A program made the position numbers and the translations under genes. A stretch of 64,000 nucleotides of DNA from Azadirachta indica (Eukaryota; Streptophyta; Magnoliopsida; Sapindales; Meliaceae), in contig CM040444.1 in assembly GCA_022749755.1 (NCBI GenBank), positions 2,825,509 to 2,889,508 on the forward strand, read 5' to 3'. The notes under the pieces are model-generated. The model was not told the origin of the DNA. It did not search any database and saw only the letters and a program-made list of their open reading frames with translations. Positions 25,184-36,500 of the stretch are shown here, piece after piece (position 1 is the first letter of the stretch; each line of letters starts with the position of its first letter).

Positions 25184-25670
25184 GGATGTGCGAGTGTGGC
25201 TGCAGTACCATCCTTGTGACTGAAGAAGAAACTTAAATTATTTCTTTTGTCTTTGCTCTGTTTTCCTTATTAAATCTCATCATGTTTGTTTTTGAGTTGA
25301 GTTTAGTCATGAATATTTTTCTTTGTGTAGTTTGCGGTTGTATCCAGATACAGAAGATGATCAATTTTTTTTTTTTTTTTAAATGTAAGTCAATGATTTA
25401 ATCAAGTTATCATCCATATTCCTTGTAACTCCATAATTTTTCTGTCTTGGTGACCATCTGCAAATGTTGATTCTTTTATACTTGATACTTCCAATTTTGT
25501 AAATATAATAATTCTTAAAATATTAACATAAAACACAATATTAATCAAATATTATCTTGGAGAAGAATGACAATTCATATCAATATGAAAAAGCACTACT
25601 TAACTATAGATTAAAGAAATTAAATTAATTATAAAAATATATGTCTAAATTGTTAGAAGTAGATTTCTCA
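25184..25670. other. MCTS1 3' region and spacer
   Basis: Holds the 3' untranslated region of MCTS1, with AT-rich candidate poly(A) sequences around 25270-25300, and a T-run near 25365-25380. No gene is seen. Confidence 0.5.
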
Positions 25671-25822
25671 TTCATTTGGGAGAAAACAAACAGCAACTTC
25701 AACAAAGTAATATTGAAGAGGCTCTTCACGAGCCAGGTGAACGAGGCCCGCATTATCATTCCGGGACCATCAACTTAATGAAGGGAAAGGTTATTATTTA
25801 TCTCTCTCTCTCTCTCTCTCGC

Positions 25823-25855
<33 letters not shown>

Positions 25856-26055
25856 GTATATATATATATTCCATTTTAGGTCTTATTTTTTTCATTGTGA
25901 TTCTGATTGAATAGCTGGATTTATGAAGTGCCAGTATTGAAGGTTACACCCCAAGGTTTAGTGAGACTGCTAGAGTTAGGATTGAGAAGGTAGGTGGAGA
26001 GTGCTTGAGTTTCGAGCAGCTTGTGCTCAAGGCACCATTGGGATAGAACACGGTT
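25671..26055 (+). pseudogene. 60S ribosomal protein L18 gene fragment, broken
   Basis: Two separated pieces match plant RPL18 in order. The first (25671-25794) reads TNSNFNKVILKRLFTSQVNE and then, after a stop and frame change, MKGK. The second (about 25930-26055) reads YEVPVLKVT, then after a frameshift [20 protein letters not shown] and [11 protein letters not shown] stop there replaces the following Gln (G*NTV). Between the pieces lies a CT/AT microsatellite tract ending TTTTAG, which looks like a decayed intron. That suggests a DNA-level duplicate rather than a processed copy. The N-terminal third and the C-terminal end of the protein are missing. It cannot encode a ribosomal protein. Confidence 0.75.
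25801..25870 (+). repeat. CT and TA microsatellite
   Basis: A (CT)n tract of about 20 bases is followed by (TA)n with TGTATA interruptions. It lies inside the presumed old intron of the RPL18 fragment. Confidence 0.9.
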
Positions 26056-26239
26056 TGTTTGTTAATTCAAATAATGATTCATTTTTATTGTTCTTATCAT
26101 TGCAGATTACTTATGATAGTGCTTGATTCAATAATTTAAGTTGTATGGTTTGTCGATAGACTAAAAAGTATGTTTGCTTGATTCATAGATAGCAAGTCAC
26201 TTGACATGAAGGACACTGAAATTTGTTGCTCAAGTAAGG

Positions 26240-26240
<1 letters not shown>

Positions 26241-26269
<29 letters not shown>
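26241..26269 (+). repeat. 29-base T homopolymer
   Basis: An uninterrupted run of T, about 190 bases after the RPL18 fragment. Its length in the assembly is prone to error. Confidence 0.9.
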
Positions 26270-26273
<4 letters not shown>

Positions 26274-26712
26274 CTCTTCAGGGTTTTAGAGCTATGATTG
26301 TAGTCTAGTAAATATTTTATATACATTGATAAATTTGTTATAATAGTATGTTTATCTATCTTTTACATTCTTAAACTGCCTAAACATAGTTAACAGATGG
26401 TATCATGTTAATAGCACAGAATTATAGAGAGGAAAACAAAATAAGAAAGCTCTCGGTGCAATCAAAAGAATTACTTGTGCAAGAATGGATCCCACCCACT
26501 TGTAATCAAAAGAAGATTCTTTTATATGAATTATTTGAAGAGATGAATATATTGCTGCTGCTAGGATCTGTTTTGACTAAAAATGACCTAATTACTGGTA
26601 TTGTGTTTTGGTTAGATTAGCAAAGGATAAAAATTATCTTAAAAAATGATTCTATTGCTGCACTTGAAAGTTTGGAATGTGGAGTGTACTTGCAATCTTT
26701 GAAAAAATATAC

Positions 26713-26996
26713 TATTGTAATTATGATATTTTTGATATTTTTGTTACATGCATCTGATTCATACAACCAAAGATATATTTATACAAATTATTTACTTTAG
26801 AAGAGTAACAACTAATTTCTACATTTATAGTTGTCCCTTAATTTTCCAAGTAAGGATAGCCATAAAATAGTGAATTTTCTCTAATTTCAGCCTAATTGAA
26901 AGATAAATGATGGTAAATCTTCCAAATTGTATAACATGTGGAATATGATAGAATTTTCCAAGTTGTACAGTTGGTTTTGACTTTAGCTTTCCAATA
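26713..26996 (-). repeat. LTR of the truncated Copia element
   Basis: About 284 bases. It shares the TATTGG start, the central AATTAGGCTGAAATTAGAGA stretch, the TTTTATGGCT patch and the CTTTGGTTGTATGAATCA stretch with the LTRs at 28751 and 33536. The far boundary is approximate. Confidence 0.7.
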
Positions 26997-28280
26997 CTCC
27001 CCCTCAAGTTGGTTGATAGATATCTATCTTTTCCAGCTTGTTAAGAATTTCTTAAAAGTTGTGTCTAGCTAATCCTTTGGTCAGAACATCAGCTAGCTAG
27101 TTTTTTTTATAGACACAAATAATGTGCAGATCAGTACACTTTCTATCTTTTCTTTGATGAAATGTCGATCAATTTTAACATGCTTTGTTCTATTATGTTC
27201 AACTAGATTAATTGGGTTATGAGCTATACTTATGGCAACTTTATTGTCACAATATAGTTTTATAGGACTGTCATTCTCTATTTCCAGCTTCTTTAAGAGT
27301 AATTTTAACCATAATAGCTCACAAATTCCTAAGGCGATGGATATGAATTCAGCTTCAGTGCTAGATCTTGCAATAGATTACCTGCAATAAATGTATAGTA
27401 CCCCGAAGTTGATCTCCTATCAATGATTGAACCTGCTCAGTCAGCATTTGTATAAACTTCTACTTCCTTCTTGTTATTTCTTGAAAATAACAATCCTCTT
27501 CCAAGTGCTCATTTAAGATACCTTAAAATTCTAATAACTATATTCATATGTTCTTCACTTTGGGCATACATAAATTGGCTAACAATCCCTATAGCAAAGA
27601 CAATATTTAGCCTTGTATGAGATAAGTATATTAACTTACACATTAATCTCTGATATCTCTCCTTGTTCATTGGTGTACTCTTTGTCAAGACTCCAATTTT
27701 GTGATTAACATTAATTGGAGTATCTGGTAGTTTACACCTAAGTATTCCTGATTCTTCCAGCAAATCCAAATTGTATTCCCTTTGAGACAAAAAAAATTAT
27801 TCCTTTTAATCTGGCCACCTCAATACCTAAAAAATATTTTAAATTTTCTAGATTTTTAATGTCAAATTCTTTAGCAAGAAAGTGTTTGAGGTTTTGTATT
27901 TCAATCAAGTCATTCCTAGTCATAATTATATCATCAACATACATAATTAGCATAGTGTTTTACCTCTCTTTGTATATTTGTACAACAAAATGTGATCAAC
28001 TTAGCTTTACAACTATCCTTTGCTACGAATTAACTTGGTGAGTGTTTCAAACTAAGCTCGTAGTGATTGTTTTAACTTATAGAGTGACTTTCTTAACTTG
28101 TAGACCTTTTTATTTCCAAAACTTTTTTCAACTGGTGACAATTCCATGTACACCTTTTCCTCTACATCTTTATGAAGGAAAGCATTCTTGACATCTAATT
28201 GATATAGTGGCCAGTCTTGGTTTACAGTAAGTGAAAGTAAAACTTGAATTGTATTCATTTTTACAATCGAAGCAAAGTTC
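26713..28280 (-). mobile_element. Truncated Copia element, 3' half, minus strand
   Basis: On the minus strand, the polypurine tract (TTGAGGGGGAG, ending at 26997) is followed by an LTR that starts TATTGG at 26996 and runs to about 26713. Upstream of it the reverse transcriptase/RNase H half of a Copia polyprotein is recognisable. At 28258-28052 it reads DWPLYQLDVKNAFLHKDVEE. At 27953-27790 it reads YVDDIIMTRNDLIEIQNLKH. At 27790-27509 it reads REYNLDLLEESGILRC and YLSHTRLNIVFAIGIV. Frames are broken by shifts and stops. The gag, protease and integrase parts are absent. It is the same family as the complete element at 28751. The homology ends abruptly near 28280, where sequence from another part of the element begins in the opposite orientation. 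Confidence 0.8.
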
Positions 28281-28570
28281 TCAAAGAAAGTTTTGGGAAT
28301 GCCTACTGGTCAATGTTCCTAAAAATTTCATCAGTTTTTTATCTAATATTTCAAAAGATTATAAACCTACTTTAAGTCAAGAAAATTGCACTATTCCTTC
28401 ACTTGTTTCATGTGATTATAATCCCTTATTGCAGTAGAAGATATTTTTGCTTCAAGCTTTAAAAGTATTCCAAAATCAACCTCTAAAAACTCAGATAAGA
28501 AGGAACAAGGGAAAGATAAGGAAATTGAACGAAAAATCGGAGCTCAAAGTGTATTTTAGAAGGAATATTG
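28281..28570 (+). mobile_element. Inverted Copia fragment (spacer before reverse transcriptase)
   Basis: This plus-strand piece matches about 31495-31740 of the complete element: both contain GGTTTTGGGAATGCCTACT or a near match, then GTCAATGTT and TATCTAATATTTC-like stretches. It abuts the minus-strand fragment at about 28280, so the two parts of one old element now face each other. Confidence 0.65.
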
Positions 28571-28672
28571 TAACATTCTAGTCTGGCATACGCTAAAGTA
28601 ATGCCGAACTAGATGTTAGGAAAAATTCTTCAAAAGTAATTAAATTCAAAACCTTACCTCAAAAAATGTAAT

Positions 28673-28684
28673 GCTCTGATACCA
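28673..28684 (-). other. Primer-binding site of a minus-strand LTR element
   Basis: GCTCTGATACCA is the complement of TGGTATCAGAGC, the sequence that pairs with initiator tRNA-Met in plant LTR elements. On the minus strand it would lie just downstream of a 5' LTR covering positions above 28685. That LTR seems to be interrupted at 28750 by the complete Copia element and to resume at 33795. Confidence 0.5.
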
Positions 28685-28745
28685 TCTATCATATCTTTTA
28701 AAACCTTTAAATCCTAAACTTACTAAATACTTTCAATTGAAATTT

Positions 28746-28750
28746 AATAT
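28746..28750 (+). repeat. 5-bp target-site duplication of the complete Copia, left copy
   Basis: AATAT at 28746-28750 is repeated at 33790-33794, directly outside the two LTRs. Confidence 0.65.
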
Positions 28751-29005
28751 TATTGGTCAAAACCAGCTGTACAAATTAGAAAATTTTGCTATACTTCACA
28801 TTTTGTTTAGCTAGAAAAAATTTGTCATGCATTACCTCTTAATTAGGCTAAAATTAAGAAAAAATTTATTGTTTTATGATTGACTTACTTAATAGGCAGT
28901 TGTAAGGTAGAAAGTAGGTGTTGTCGTTATAGAATAACTTACTTGTATATATAACTTTGGTTATATGAATTAATAATATAACATAAAATTATCATAGTTT
29001 CATTA
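28751..29005 (+). repeat. 5' LTR of the complete Copia element
   Basis: 255 bases starting TATTGGTCAAAACC and ending ATCATAGTTTCATTA. The primer-binding site is immediately adjacent. Confidence 0.85.
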
Positions 29006-29094
29006 TGGTATCAGAGCCAACCTTTAGTGTTCAAGCATCTAGGTTATTTTTTCTCAATTAATTAGCCTTCATTGTTGGTAAATCAAGAAGAAAA

Positions 29095-32000
29095 ATGGCT
29101 AAAGTTACATTTGAGAAGAAGAAAATCTTTTTGGGACAAAATACTAGTTCCATGAAAAGTTCAACTATCGAGATTACAATTGACAAGTTCAATGGGAAAA
29201 ATTTCTTACATTGAGCATAATTTGTGAAGTTCTTCTTTATTAAAGGTTGAGGAAAGATCGCCTATTTGGATGGCTCAAAGATGGCACCAAACCTTGTTAA
29301 TTTTGGATATACTGTCTAAGATGTTGGAAATTCAATGGTGATATCATAGTTAGTTAATTACATGGAACATGACATTAGCTAAGAATACATTTTTTTTTCT
29401 TACTGCGAAGGAAATATAGGATGAAGCTAATGTTGCATTTTCAGATTTGAACACTGTTTATATGTTATATGATTTGAAACACAAGGGTCAAGATATCAAG
29501 TAAGGAAACTAGATAGTGACAGTATACTTTAACGCTGTAAATTGACTTTGGCAAGAAATGGATCTCTACCAAGATTTTAAATGGAATTGTGTTGAAAATA
29601 ATATATTGTATAAGATGATTCTTGAAAAGGAAAGAGTATTTAAATTCCTATCTAGTTTAAATGCAGAATTGGATCAAGTTAGGAGGAGACTTTTGGAGAC
29701 AAATCTTCTTCTAACCATGAGGGAGACTTATGTTACAATAAGAAGGGAAGAAAGCAAGTTGATGGTTATAATGACCAAAGAAAAAATAGGAAAAGAAGGA
29801 TCAGAAATAAGATTAGAAATTATCACTAGTCAATGAAATTCTGTAAAGAAGAATGATGACAAGGATAAATTATGGTGTGATTATTGTAATAGATCACGTA
29901 ACATAAGGAACACATGTCGGAAGCTCTATAGGAAGTCTCAAGGGTTTGGAAAAGAAAATAGGCCAACCAATAATACTAGCAAAGGATTTCAACCTGTTGA
30001 ACAACATAAGTCTTAAAGTATTGAACAGGCAAAAACTTCTGAGTCTTTAATTTTCAACAAGGAACAACTAGAGTATCTTTAAAATTTCATGAACCAACAT
30101 TTTTAAGCTTCTACATTTATTGGAAATGTAGCCCAAGTAGGTAACTTTCTTTCTACCCTACACACAAAAAAAATTACTCTATGGATCATGGATTCAGGAG
30201 CCTCCGATTACATGACATATTTGTCAAATTTTTTTTCCACTTATGTTCCATGTTCTGGCCATCAAAAGGTCAAGATATCAGATAAATCTCTTTCTTTAGT
30301 TGCTGAAAAGGTTTCCATTGTTATTTCCAAAGATATCACCCTAAAATTTTTCTCCTACATCTTCCTAATATATCTTGTAACTTAATCTCTTTCAGTAAAC
30401 TTACTCATAACCTAAATTGTGTTGGTAAATTCTCTCTAAATCGCTGTGTATTTTAGGAAATATGTACGGGAAAGAGGATTGACAGTGTTACAGAGATGGA
30501 TGACTTATTTATTTTAGAAGAAGAGGCAGAAAAGACTTCAAAGGCATTACAATGTAAAAGTTATACTTTCCAAAGGAATGAAATCATATTGTGGCATTCT
30601 AAATTAGGTCATCCAAATTTTGCATACTTAAAACACTTGTTTCCTAATTTATTCAAAATAAAAATGTCAATGAATTTCAATATGAAGTGTATGAACTATC
30701 CAAACACCATCAATCTCATTTTCCTAGTCGTACCTATACTACATCTAATCCTTTCTCTCTTATGCATAGTGATGTGTTGGGTCCTTCTCATATAACTAGT
30801 TTATCAGGAGTTAAGTGGTTTATTACACTTACAGATGATCATAACCATCCATGTTAGACATATTTTTTAAAGAAAAATTTTGAAGCAGCCACTATTTTTC
30901 AAAATTTCCACAAAACTATCCAAAATCACTTCAAAAATAAAATAAAAATTTTGAGGACTGATAATGAAAAGAAATATTTTTTAGAACTTTTGGGAAAATA
31001 CATTGATGAAAATGGAATTATTCACCAATCATCTTGTGTTGAAACACCCCAACAAAATGAGGTAGCTATAAGAAAGAATAGACATCTTTTTGAAGTCACT
31101 AGAGCTATAATGCTTCAAATGGAGGTACTTAAACAGTATTGGGTTAAGGCTATTCTAGCAGCATTTTATCTCATTAATAGAATGCCATCCCGTTCCCTTG
31201 CTTATGAAACACCCATAAATGTACTCAAAAAAATCTTTCCTTCTTTTAGTTATATGTTTTCATTACTCACACTTAAGTTTTTGATTGCATTGCTTTTGTC
31301 TATGATCATAGTCATATCAAAGCAAACTAGATCCCAAAGCTATTAATTGTGTTTTTGTTGGTTATTCATTAACTCAAAAAGGTTACAAGTGTTTTCATCC
31401 CGAATCTCGAAAATATTTTGTAACTTTGAATGTCACATTTTTTGAAAATAAATCTTTTTTTTCACAAACCTTCTCTTCGGAGGAAGAGTGATAAGAAGGA
31501 AGATTGGTTTTGGGAATGCCTACTAGTCAATGTTTCTGAGAATTCCACCAGTTTTTTACCTAATATTTCAGTTGATTATAATCCTACTATTCTAGTAGCA
31601 AATACTTTTGCCTCAGGTGCTGAAGATAATCCTAAATCAGTTTTTAAAAACTTAAATGAAGAGGTACAAGTAAAAAGGAAAGATAAGGAAACTAAACCAA
31701 AAAAACTATAGCTCAAAGTGAATTTTAGAAGAAATAAAGAAGGTGAAAATCCTATTGTACAATGCCAATCCTTTGAACCGCACAAGGTAACCTTGAAAAA
31801 CATAACTGAATCAAATGCATCCCGAAATTCTAACCTTATTCATGAATTTTTATCTAATTTAGATATTCCTATTGCTCATAGAAAAAATGTCAGGTCTTGT
31901 ATTCAACATCATACTGCTAAATTTGTCTCCTATTATCGACTTAATCCTAATTTTAAAGTCTTCATAGCTAATCTCTCTAGTGTGAATGTTCCTAATACAA

Positions 32001-33528
32001 TATAAGAAGCCTTGAGAAGTAAAAAATGGAGAGAACATGTCCAAGAAGAAATGAGGGCGTTATACAAAAACAAGACATTGGACTTGGTATATTTTTCCCA
32101 TAGAGAAAAGGTTGTAGGGTGTAAATGGGTGTTTACTGTGAAGTTCAAGGCTGATGGAACAATCAACTAACACAAAGCTAGGCTGGTCGTAAAAAGATTC
32201 ACGCAAATGTATGGAATCGATTACCAAGAAACCTTTGCACCAGTTGCAAAAATGAATACAGTTCGAGTTTTGTTCCTACTTGCTACCAACTAAGACTGGC
32301 CACTATATCAATTGGATGTCAAGAATGCTTTCCTTTATAGAGATCTAGAGGAAGAGGTGTAAGTGGAATTGCCACTAGATTTCAAAGAAAGTTTTGAGAA
32401 TAAAAAGGTTTACAAGTTAAGAAAGTCACTCTACGAGTTAAAACAATCACTATGAGCTTGGTTTGAAAAGTTTACCAAGTTATTTTATAGCAAAAGATAC
32501 TTACAAAGTCAAGTTAATCACACTTTGCTATACGAACATACAAAGGGAGGTAAAATCACTGTACTAATTGTGTATGTTGATGATATGATTGTGATCGAGA
32601 ATGATTTGATTGAAATACAAAACTTGAAGTATTGCTTTATTAAAGAATTTGACATTAAATATATAGAGAATCTAAAATATTTTCTAGGTGCTGAGGTAGC
32701 CAGATTAAAAGGAGGGATTTTTTTGTCTCAAAGGAAGTATACTTTGGATTTGCTTAAAGAAACATGAGTGCTTAGATGCAAACCAACAAATACTCCAATT
32801 GAAGTTAATCACAAGATTGGAGCCTTGACAACAAGTACATCGGTAAACAAATAGAGATATCATAGATTAGTGGATAAGTTAATATACTTATCTCATACAA
32901 GATCAGATATTGCTTTGCTATAAGGGTTGTTAGCCAATTTATGCACGCCCTAAGTAAAGAACATATGAATGTAATGACTAAAATTCTAAGGCATCTCAAA
33001 AGAACACTTGCAAAAGGATTGTTATTTTCAAGAAGTAGCAACATAGAAGTAAAAGCTTTATACAGATGCTAATTGGGCAAGTTTAATCATTGATAAGAGG
33101 TCGACTTCGAGTTATTGTATATTTATTGGAGGTAATCTAGTAACGTGGAGAAGTAAAAGTAACCAATAGTTGCAAGATCTAATATTGAAGCTGAATTCAG
33201 ATCCATCGCCTTAGGAATTTGTGAGCTATTATGGTTAAAATTATTCTTAAAAGAGCTAAAAATGGAGAATGATAATCCTATGAAACTATATTGTGACAAT
33301 AAAGCTGCTATAAGTATAGTTCATAATTTGGTCCAGCATGATAGGACAAAGCATGTTAAAGTTGACCAACATTTCATCAAAGAAAAGATAGAAATTGGAC
33401 TGATGTGCACATCATTTGTGTCTACAAAAAACCAGTTAGCTGATATTTCAATCAAAGGATTATCTAGACTTCATTTTCAGGAAATACTTAGTAAGTTGGG
33501 AATGGTAGATATTTACGAACTAGCTTAA
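29095..33528 (+). pseudogene. Copia gag-pol polyprotein, heavily broken
   Basis: An ATG at 29095 opens MAKVTFEKKKIFLGQNTSSM, a gag-like start that soon meets stops. The gag body is visible at 29558-29836. The protease motif MDSGASDYMT lies at 30188. The pre-integrase zinc region begins ILWHSKLGHPNFAYLKHLFP (about 30589). Integrase core fragments are at 30951-31346 (TPQQNEVAIRKNRHLFEV). Reverse transcriptase starts near 32100 (GCKWVFTVKFKADGT) and includes the catalytic YVDD (codons 32573-32584). RNase H and the C-terminus contain YCDNKAAISIVHN and HVKVDQHFIKEKIE, ending at 33528. There are many stops (for example between ATN and DWPLYQL in the reverse transcriptase) and frameshifts, so no functional polyprotein is made. 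Confidence 0.88.
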
Positions 33529-33535
33529 GGAGGAG

Positions 33536-33789
33536 TATTGGTCAAAACCATCTATACAAATTGGAAAATTCTGCCATATTTCACATTTTGTATAGCTAGA
33601 AAAAATTTATCATGCACCACCCTCAATTAGGCTAAAATTAGGGAAAATTTTACTATTTTATGATTGACTTACTTAATAGACAGTTGTAAGGTAGAAAGTA
33701 AGTGTTATCTTTTTAGAGCAGCTTACTTGTATCTATATCTTTGGTTGTATGAATCAATAATATAACAGAAAATTATCATAGTTTCATTA
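33536..33789 (+). repeat. 3' LTR of the complete Copia element
   Basis: 254 bases, partner of 28751-29005, beginning TATTGGTCAAAACC right after the polypurine tract and ending TTTCATTA. AATAT follows at 33790. Confidence 0.85.
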
Positions 33790-33794
33790 AATAT

Positions 33795-35776
33795 CAATCA
33801 ACTGTTTCTTTACATATCTCAATAAATACAACTAATACCAATATTTCTATTACTCCAATACTATTTATGCAATCATATTAAAATTATACAGTACAAGTAT
33901 AATTACACATACATAATCATACAACTATATGTGCATGTGTAATCTCATAAATTTCAAAAAATAGCAAAAGCCTTTTCTTGGAGCACAATTGGTTCCTTAT
34001 TTATCTCAACTCTATCAATACCAAGGATATGAAAAGTAGGGGTAAAGTAATGTTTAGTAGATATGTACATATAAAGGTAGCTTCTAGGAATATGAACAAA
34101 TATTCACGTAAAATTTCTTATTATTTTCGACGACAAAATATTCTGAAGATATTGCAAAACAATGTTTATAAAATAATCCAAACAGTTTTATTCATTTATC
34201 ATCAACAAAAATGCTTGTTGATTCTCAATCATAAATTTTGATAAAATATCAAACTACATCTCAAAAATCAACTTTCACAAAAATAACATAAACACATTTA
34301 TTCCATCATCAAAAATAATTTTCATTAATTCATTTCTTACGTATTTATGAAGCATTATTTTCAAGAATTTTAGTCCCAAAAGTTGGCCAACTACTTTAAG
34401 GGTATTATTTTCAAGGATCGTCGCTCTTACAAAACGGACTTTAAAAGCATTATTCTTAAGGGTTGTCACACCAACATATTTTATGGGTATTATTTAGAGG
34501 TACCATTGCGTCAAACACCAATGTCAACAACAATAACCATAACCATCTCTTTTTCATTTTTCAATTATTTTAAATTCATGTTTATGTTCAAAATAACTTT
34601 TACAAATTTTCGGAAACATAACATTTTTCATCAAATCATCCATTTACATAAATATAACACGTATCTCATACTTTTCTCATTAAAATAATATTTCTTAAAA
34701 ATATGATTATTTAATTTGATTTGAAAAATTATTAATTTATTCATCAAGTAATAATCCACTAATTTTCATAAAAATTCAATTAACCCTTAAATCAAACAAA
34801 ATTTCAAATTTCATAAATATTCATTTAACCACTAAAATCAAATAGAATATCAATTTTTATAAAAATTCATTTAATCTTTAAATTTACAACACTCCTAATA
34901 ATATATATATATCCATTTAATCCATAAATTAAATAAATACCAAATTTTATAAATTTTTATTTAATTCAAATCAAATAAATACTGAATTTCATAAAAATTC
35001 ACCAAAAACTTTGACTGTAACAAAAATCTCACTTTTCAATTTTAAAATAAAAATCAGCCAAATGCATATAAATTTTGCTCCTATGTAGAGATTTTTCGTC
35101 TCTCTAAATCACTTCTTAATATCAATTTAATAATAATAATAATAATAATAATAATACATTAATCATCTAATAAAATATACTATTCACGCAAATAAATATT
35201 CTAACCAAATAAAAATTTTAAAATTAAATTATAAGATATAATTTCTAAAACATAAAATTTAAATATCAAAAAAATCTAACCGTTAATGAAAACAATCTCC
35301 CTATTTTCCTTATTCTCCTCGTCCTTCTTTTTTTCCTCCTCTCCGATTCCTTATCCTTCTCCTCTCTTCTTATCTCTTTCGTTTTTTCTTTTTATTTTTT
35401 TTCTTTCTTTCCTTCTCATTTTTTCTTTTCCTTTCCTTTCCTCCGTATTTCCTTCTTGTCCTGCTCCTTTTTTTTTTCGTTATTTTATTTGTGTCTCCTT
35501 TCTTTCCTTAACACGTAAGAAGCAAAAATCAATTTACTTTGCCAATATCAATTAAACCTTTCAACTATTTTTCTTTTACTTTTCTCCCACAGTAACTTTC
35601 ATATTTTTGAATAATTCTATTCTTTTGAAAACATGACTTATTCATCCTAATCAAATAATTTCTCTAAAATTATATATATTCATTTTATAAATTCCCAAAT
35701 TTTATGTCTTCACATAGTATATTGAAGATGTGTCCATATATACGCATTGCAATTAATACGAGAAGCGGGTGTATTA
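33795..35776 (-). repeat. Probable remainder of an older LTR (Gypsy-like), minus strand
   Basis: About 2 kb of non-coding sequence. It has an irregular repeat of G(C/T)ATTATTTTCAAG-type motifs (near 34351, 34402, 34447 and 34488) and degenerate 60-base units of the type AATTTCATAAAAATTCATTT at 34740-35010. An AAT microsatellite (35127-35155) and a strongly pyrimidine-rich stretch (35300-35480) follow. Together with 28686-28750 it would form one LTR of about 2 kb, split by the Copia insertion. The minus-strand primer-binding site at 28673 supports this. The right end near GGGTGTATTATA (about 35776) is a guess, and no internal Gypsy protein is visible. The open frame at 35286-35555 is low-complexity and not a gene. 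Confidence 0.35.
35127..35155 (+). repeat. AAT microsatellite
   Basis: About nine to ten perfect AAT repeats. Confidence 0.9.
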
Positions 35777-36400
35777 TAATCTCCCAGCTAAGTATTTCAT
35801 AATATTTAAGGATTCGATTCAAGGATTGTCATGTATTCATTATCTGAGACTTTTGTTATTATTCGAATCTAAACATCGACTAATATATATATATATATAT
35901 ATGATTTTGATATTACCAAAATTTTTAGTATCTAAGCAATATCTTTGATGGTTTTATAATTACAAATTTTTGTAAAGGATGATTGGTTAAGAATTAATGC
36001 CTTAGTGCTTTTTGAGATTAGTAAGTTAAGCAATACTTCAAACCATTGAGATCTAAGGTACGATAGTTAATACTAAAAATATTTTTGAAGGAGTTATAGA
36101 GGAGGACTAGGATAGTTTCTTGATCTCATCTCTCCTTGACTCTCAATGAGATATTGACATAAGTCAATATTTAAGTAAAAGATTAAGTCTAATTTTTATA
36201 AATTTTATCCATTTACTATTATAATTTATTAAAGTTAAAAGTAAAAATTATTATTTTTTATCTAATCACCAAAAGCTACCATTGATTGTCATCTCGGTCA
36301 CCAGTAGCCACCATTAACTGTTGGTGAACGACATCCATTTGAAAAATTGTAAATAGTAATAAAATCCTTATTGAGTACCTTACGTAATGGTACTATTATT
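35777..36400. other. AT-rich spacer before the assembly gap
   Basis: Contains a short TA repeat near 35883-35902. No gene or element end is recognised. Confidence 0.5.
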
Positions 36401-36500
36401 NNNNNNNNNNNNNNNNNNNNNNNNNNNNNNNNNNNNNNNNNNNNNNNNNNNNNNNNNNNNNNNNNNNNNNNNNNNNNNNNNNNNNNNNNNNNNNNNNNNN
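36401..36500. other. Assembly gap (100 N)
   Basis: Exactly 100 N, the conventional placeholder for a gap of unknown size. The right edge falls inside a MULE copy, so the missing sequence probably includes its left part. Confidence 0.98.

Larger units (their letters stand above)
28751..33789 (+). mobile_element. Complete but inactive Copia retrotransposon with TA...TA LTR ends
   Basis: A 5,039-bp element with LTRs at 28751-29005 and 33536-33789. A primer-binding site TGGTATCAGAGCC starts directly after the 5' LTR at 29006. A polypurine tract AAGGAGGAG sits directly before the 3' LTR. AATAT is duplicated at both edges. Gag, protease, integrase, reverse transcriptase and RNase H remnants follow in Copia order. 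Taking these exact boundaries, the LTRs begin TATTGG and end CATTA, so the terminal dinucleotides are TA and TA instead of TG and CA. By eye the LTRs differ at roughly one base in eight to ten over the first 100 positions, which indicates an old insertion. Confidence 0.85.

Noticed and set aside
35286..35555. 89-residue hydrophobic frame that looks like a membrane protein
   Set aside because: It is the translation of a pyrimidine-rich tract (Phe/Leu/Ser only) within a probable LTR.
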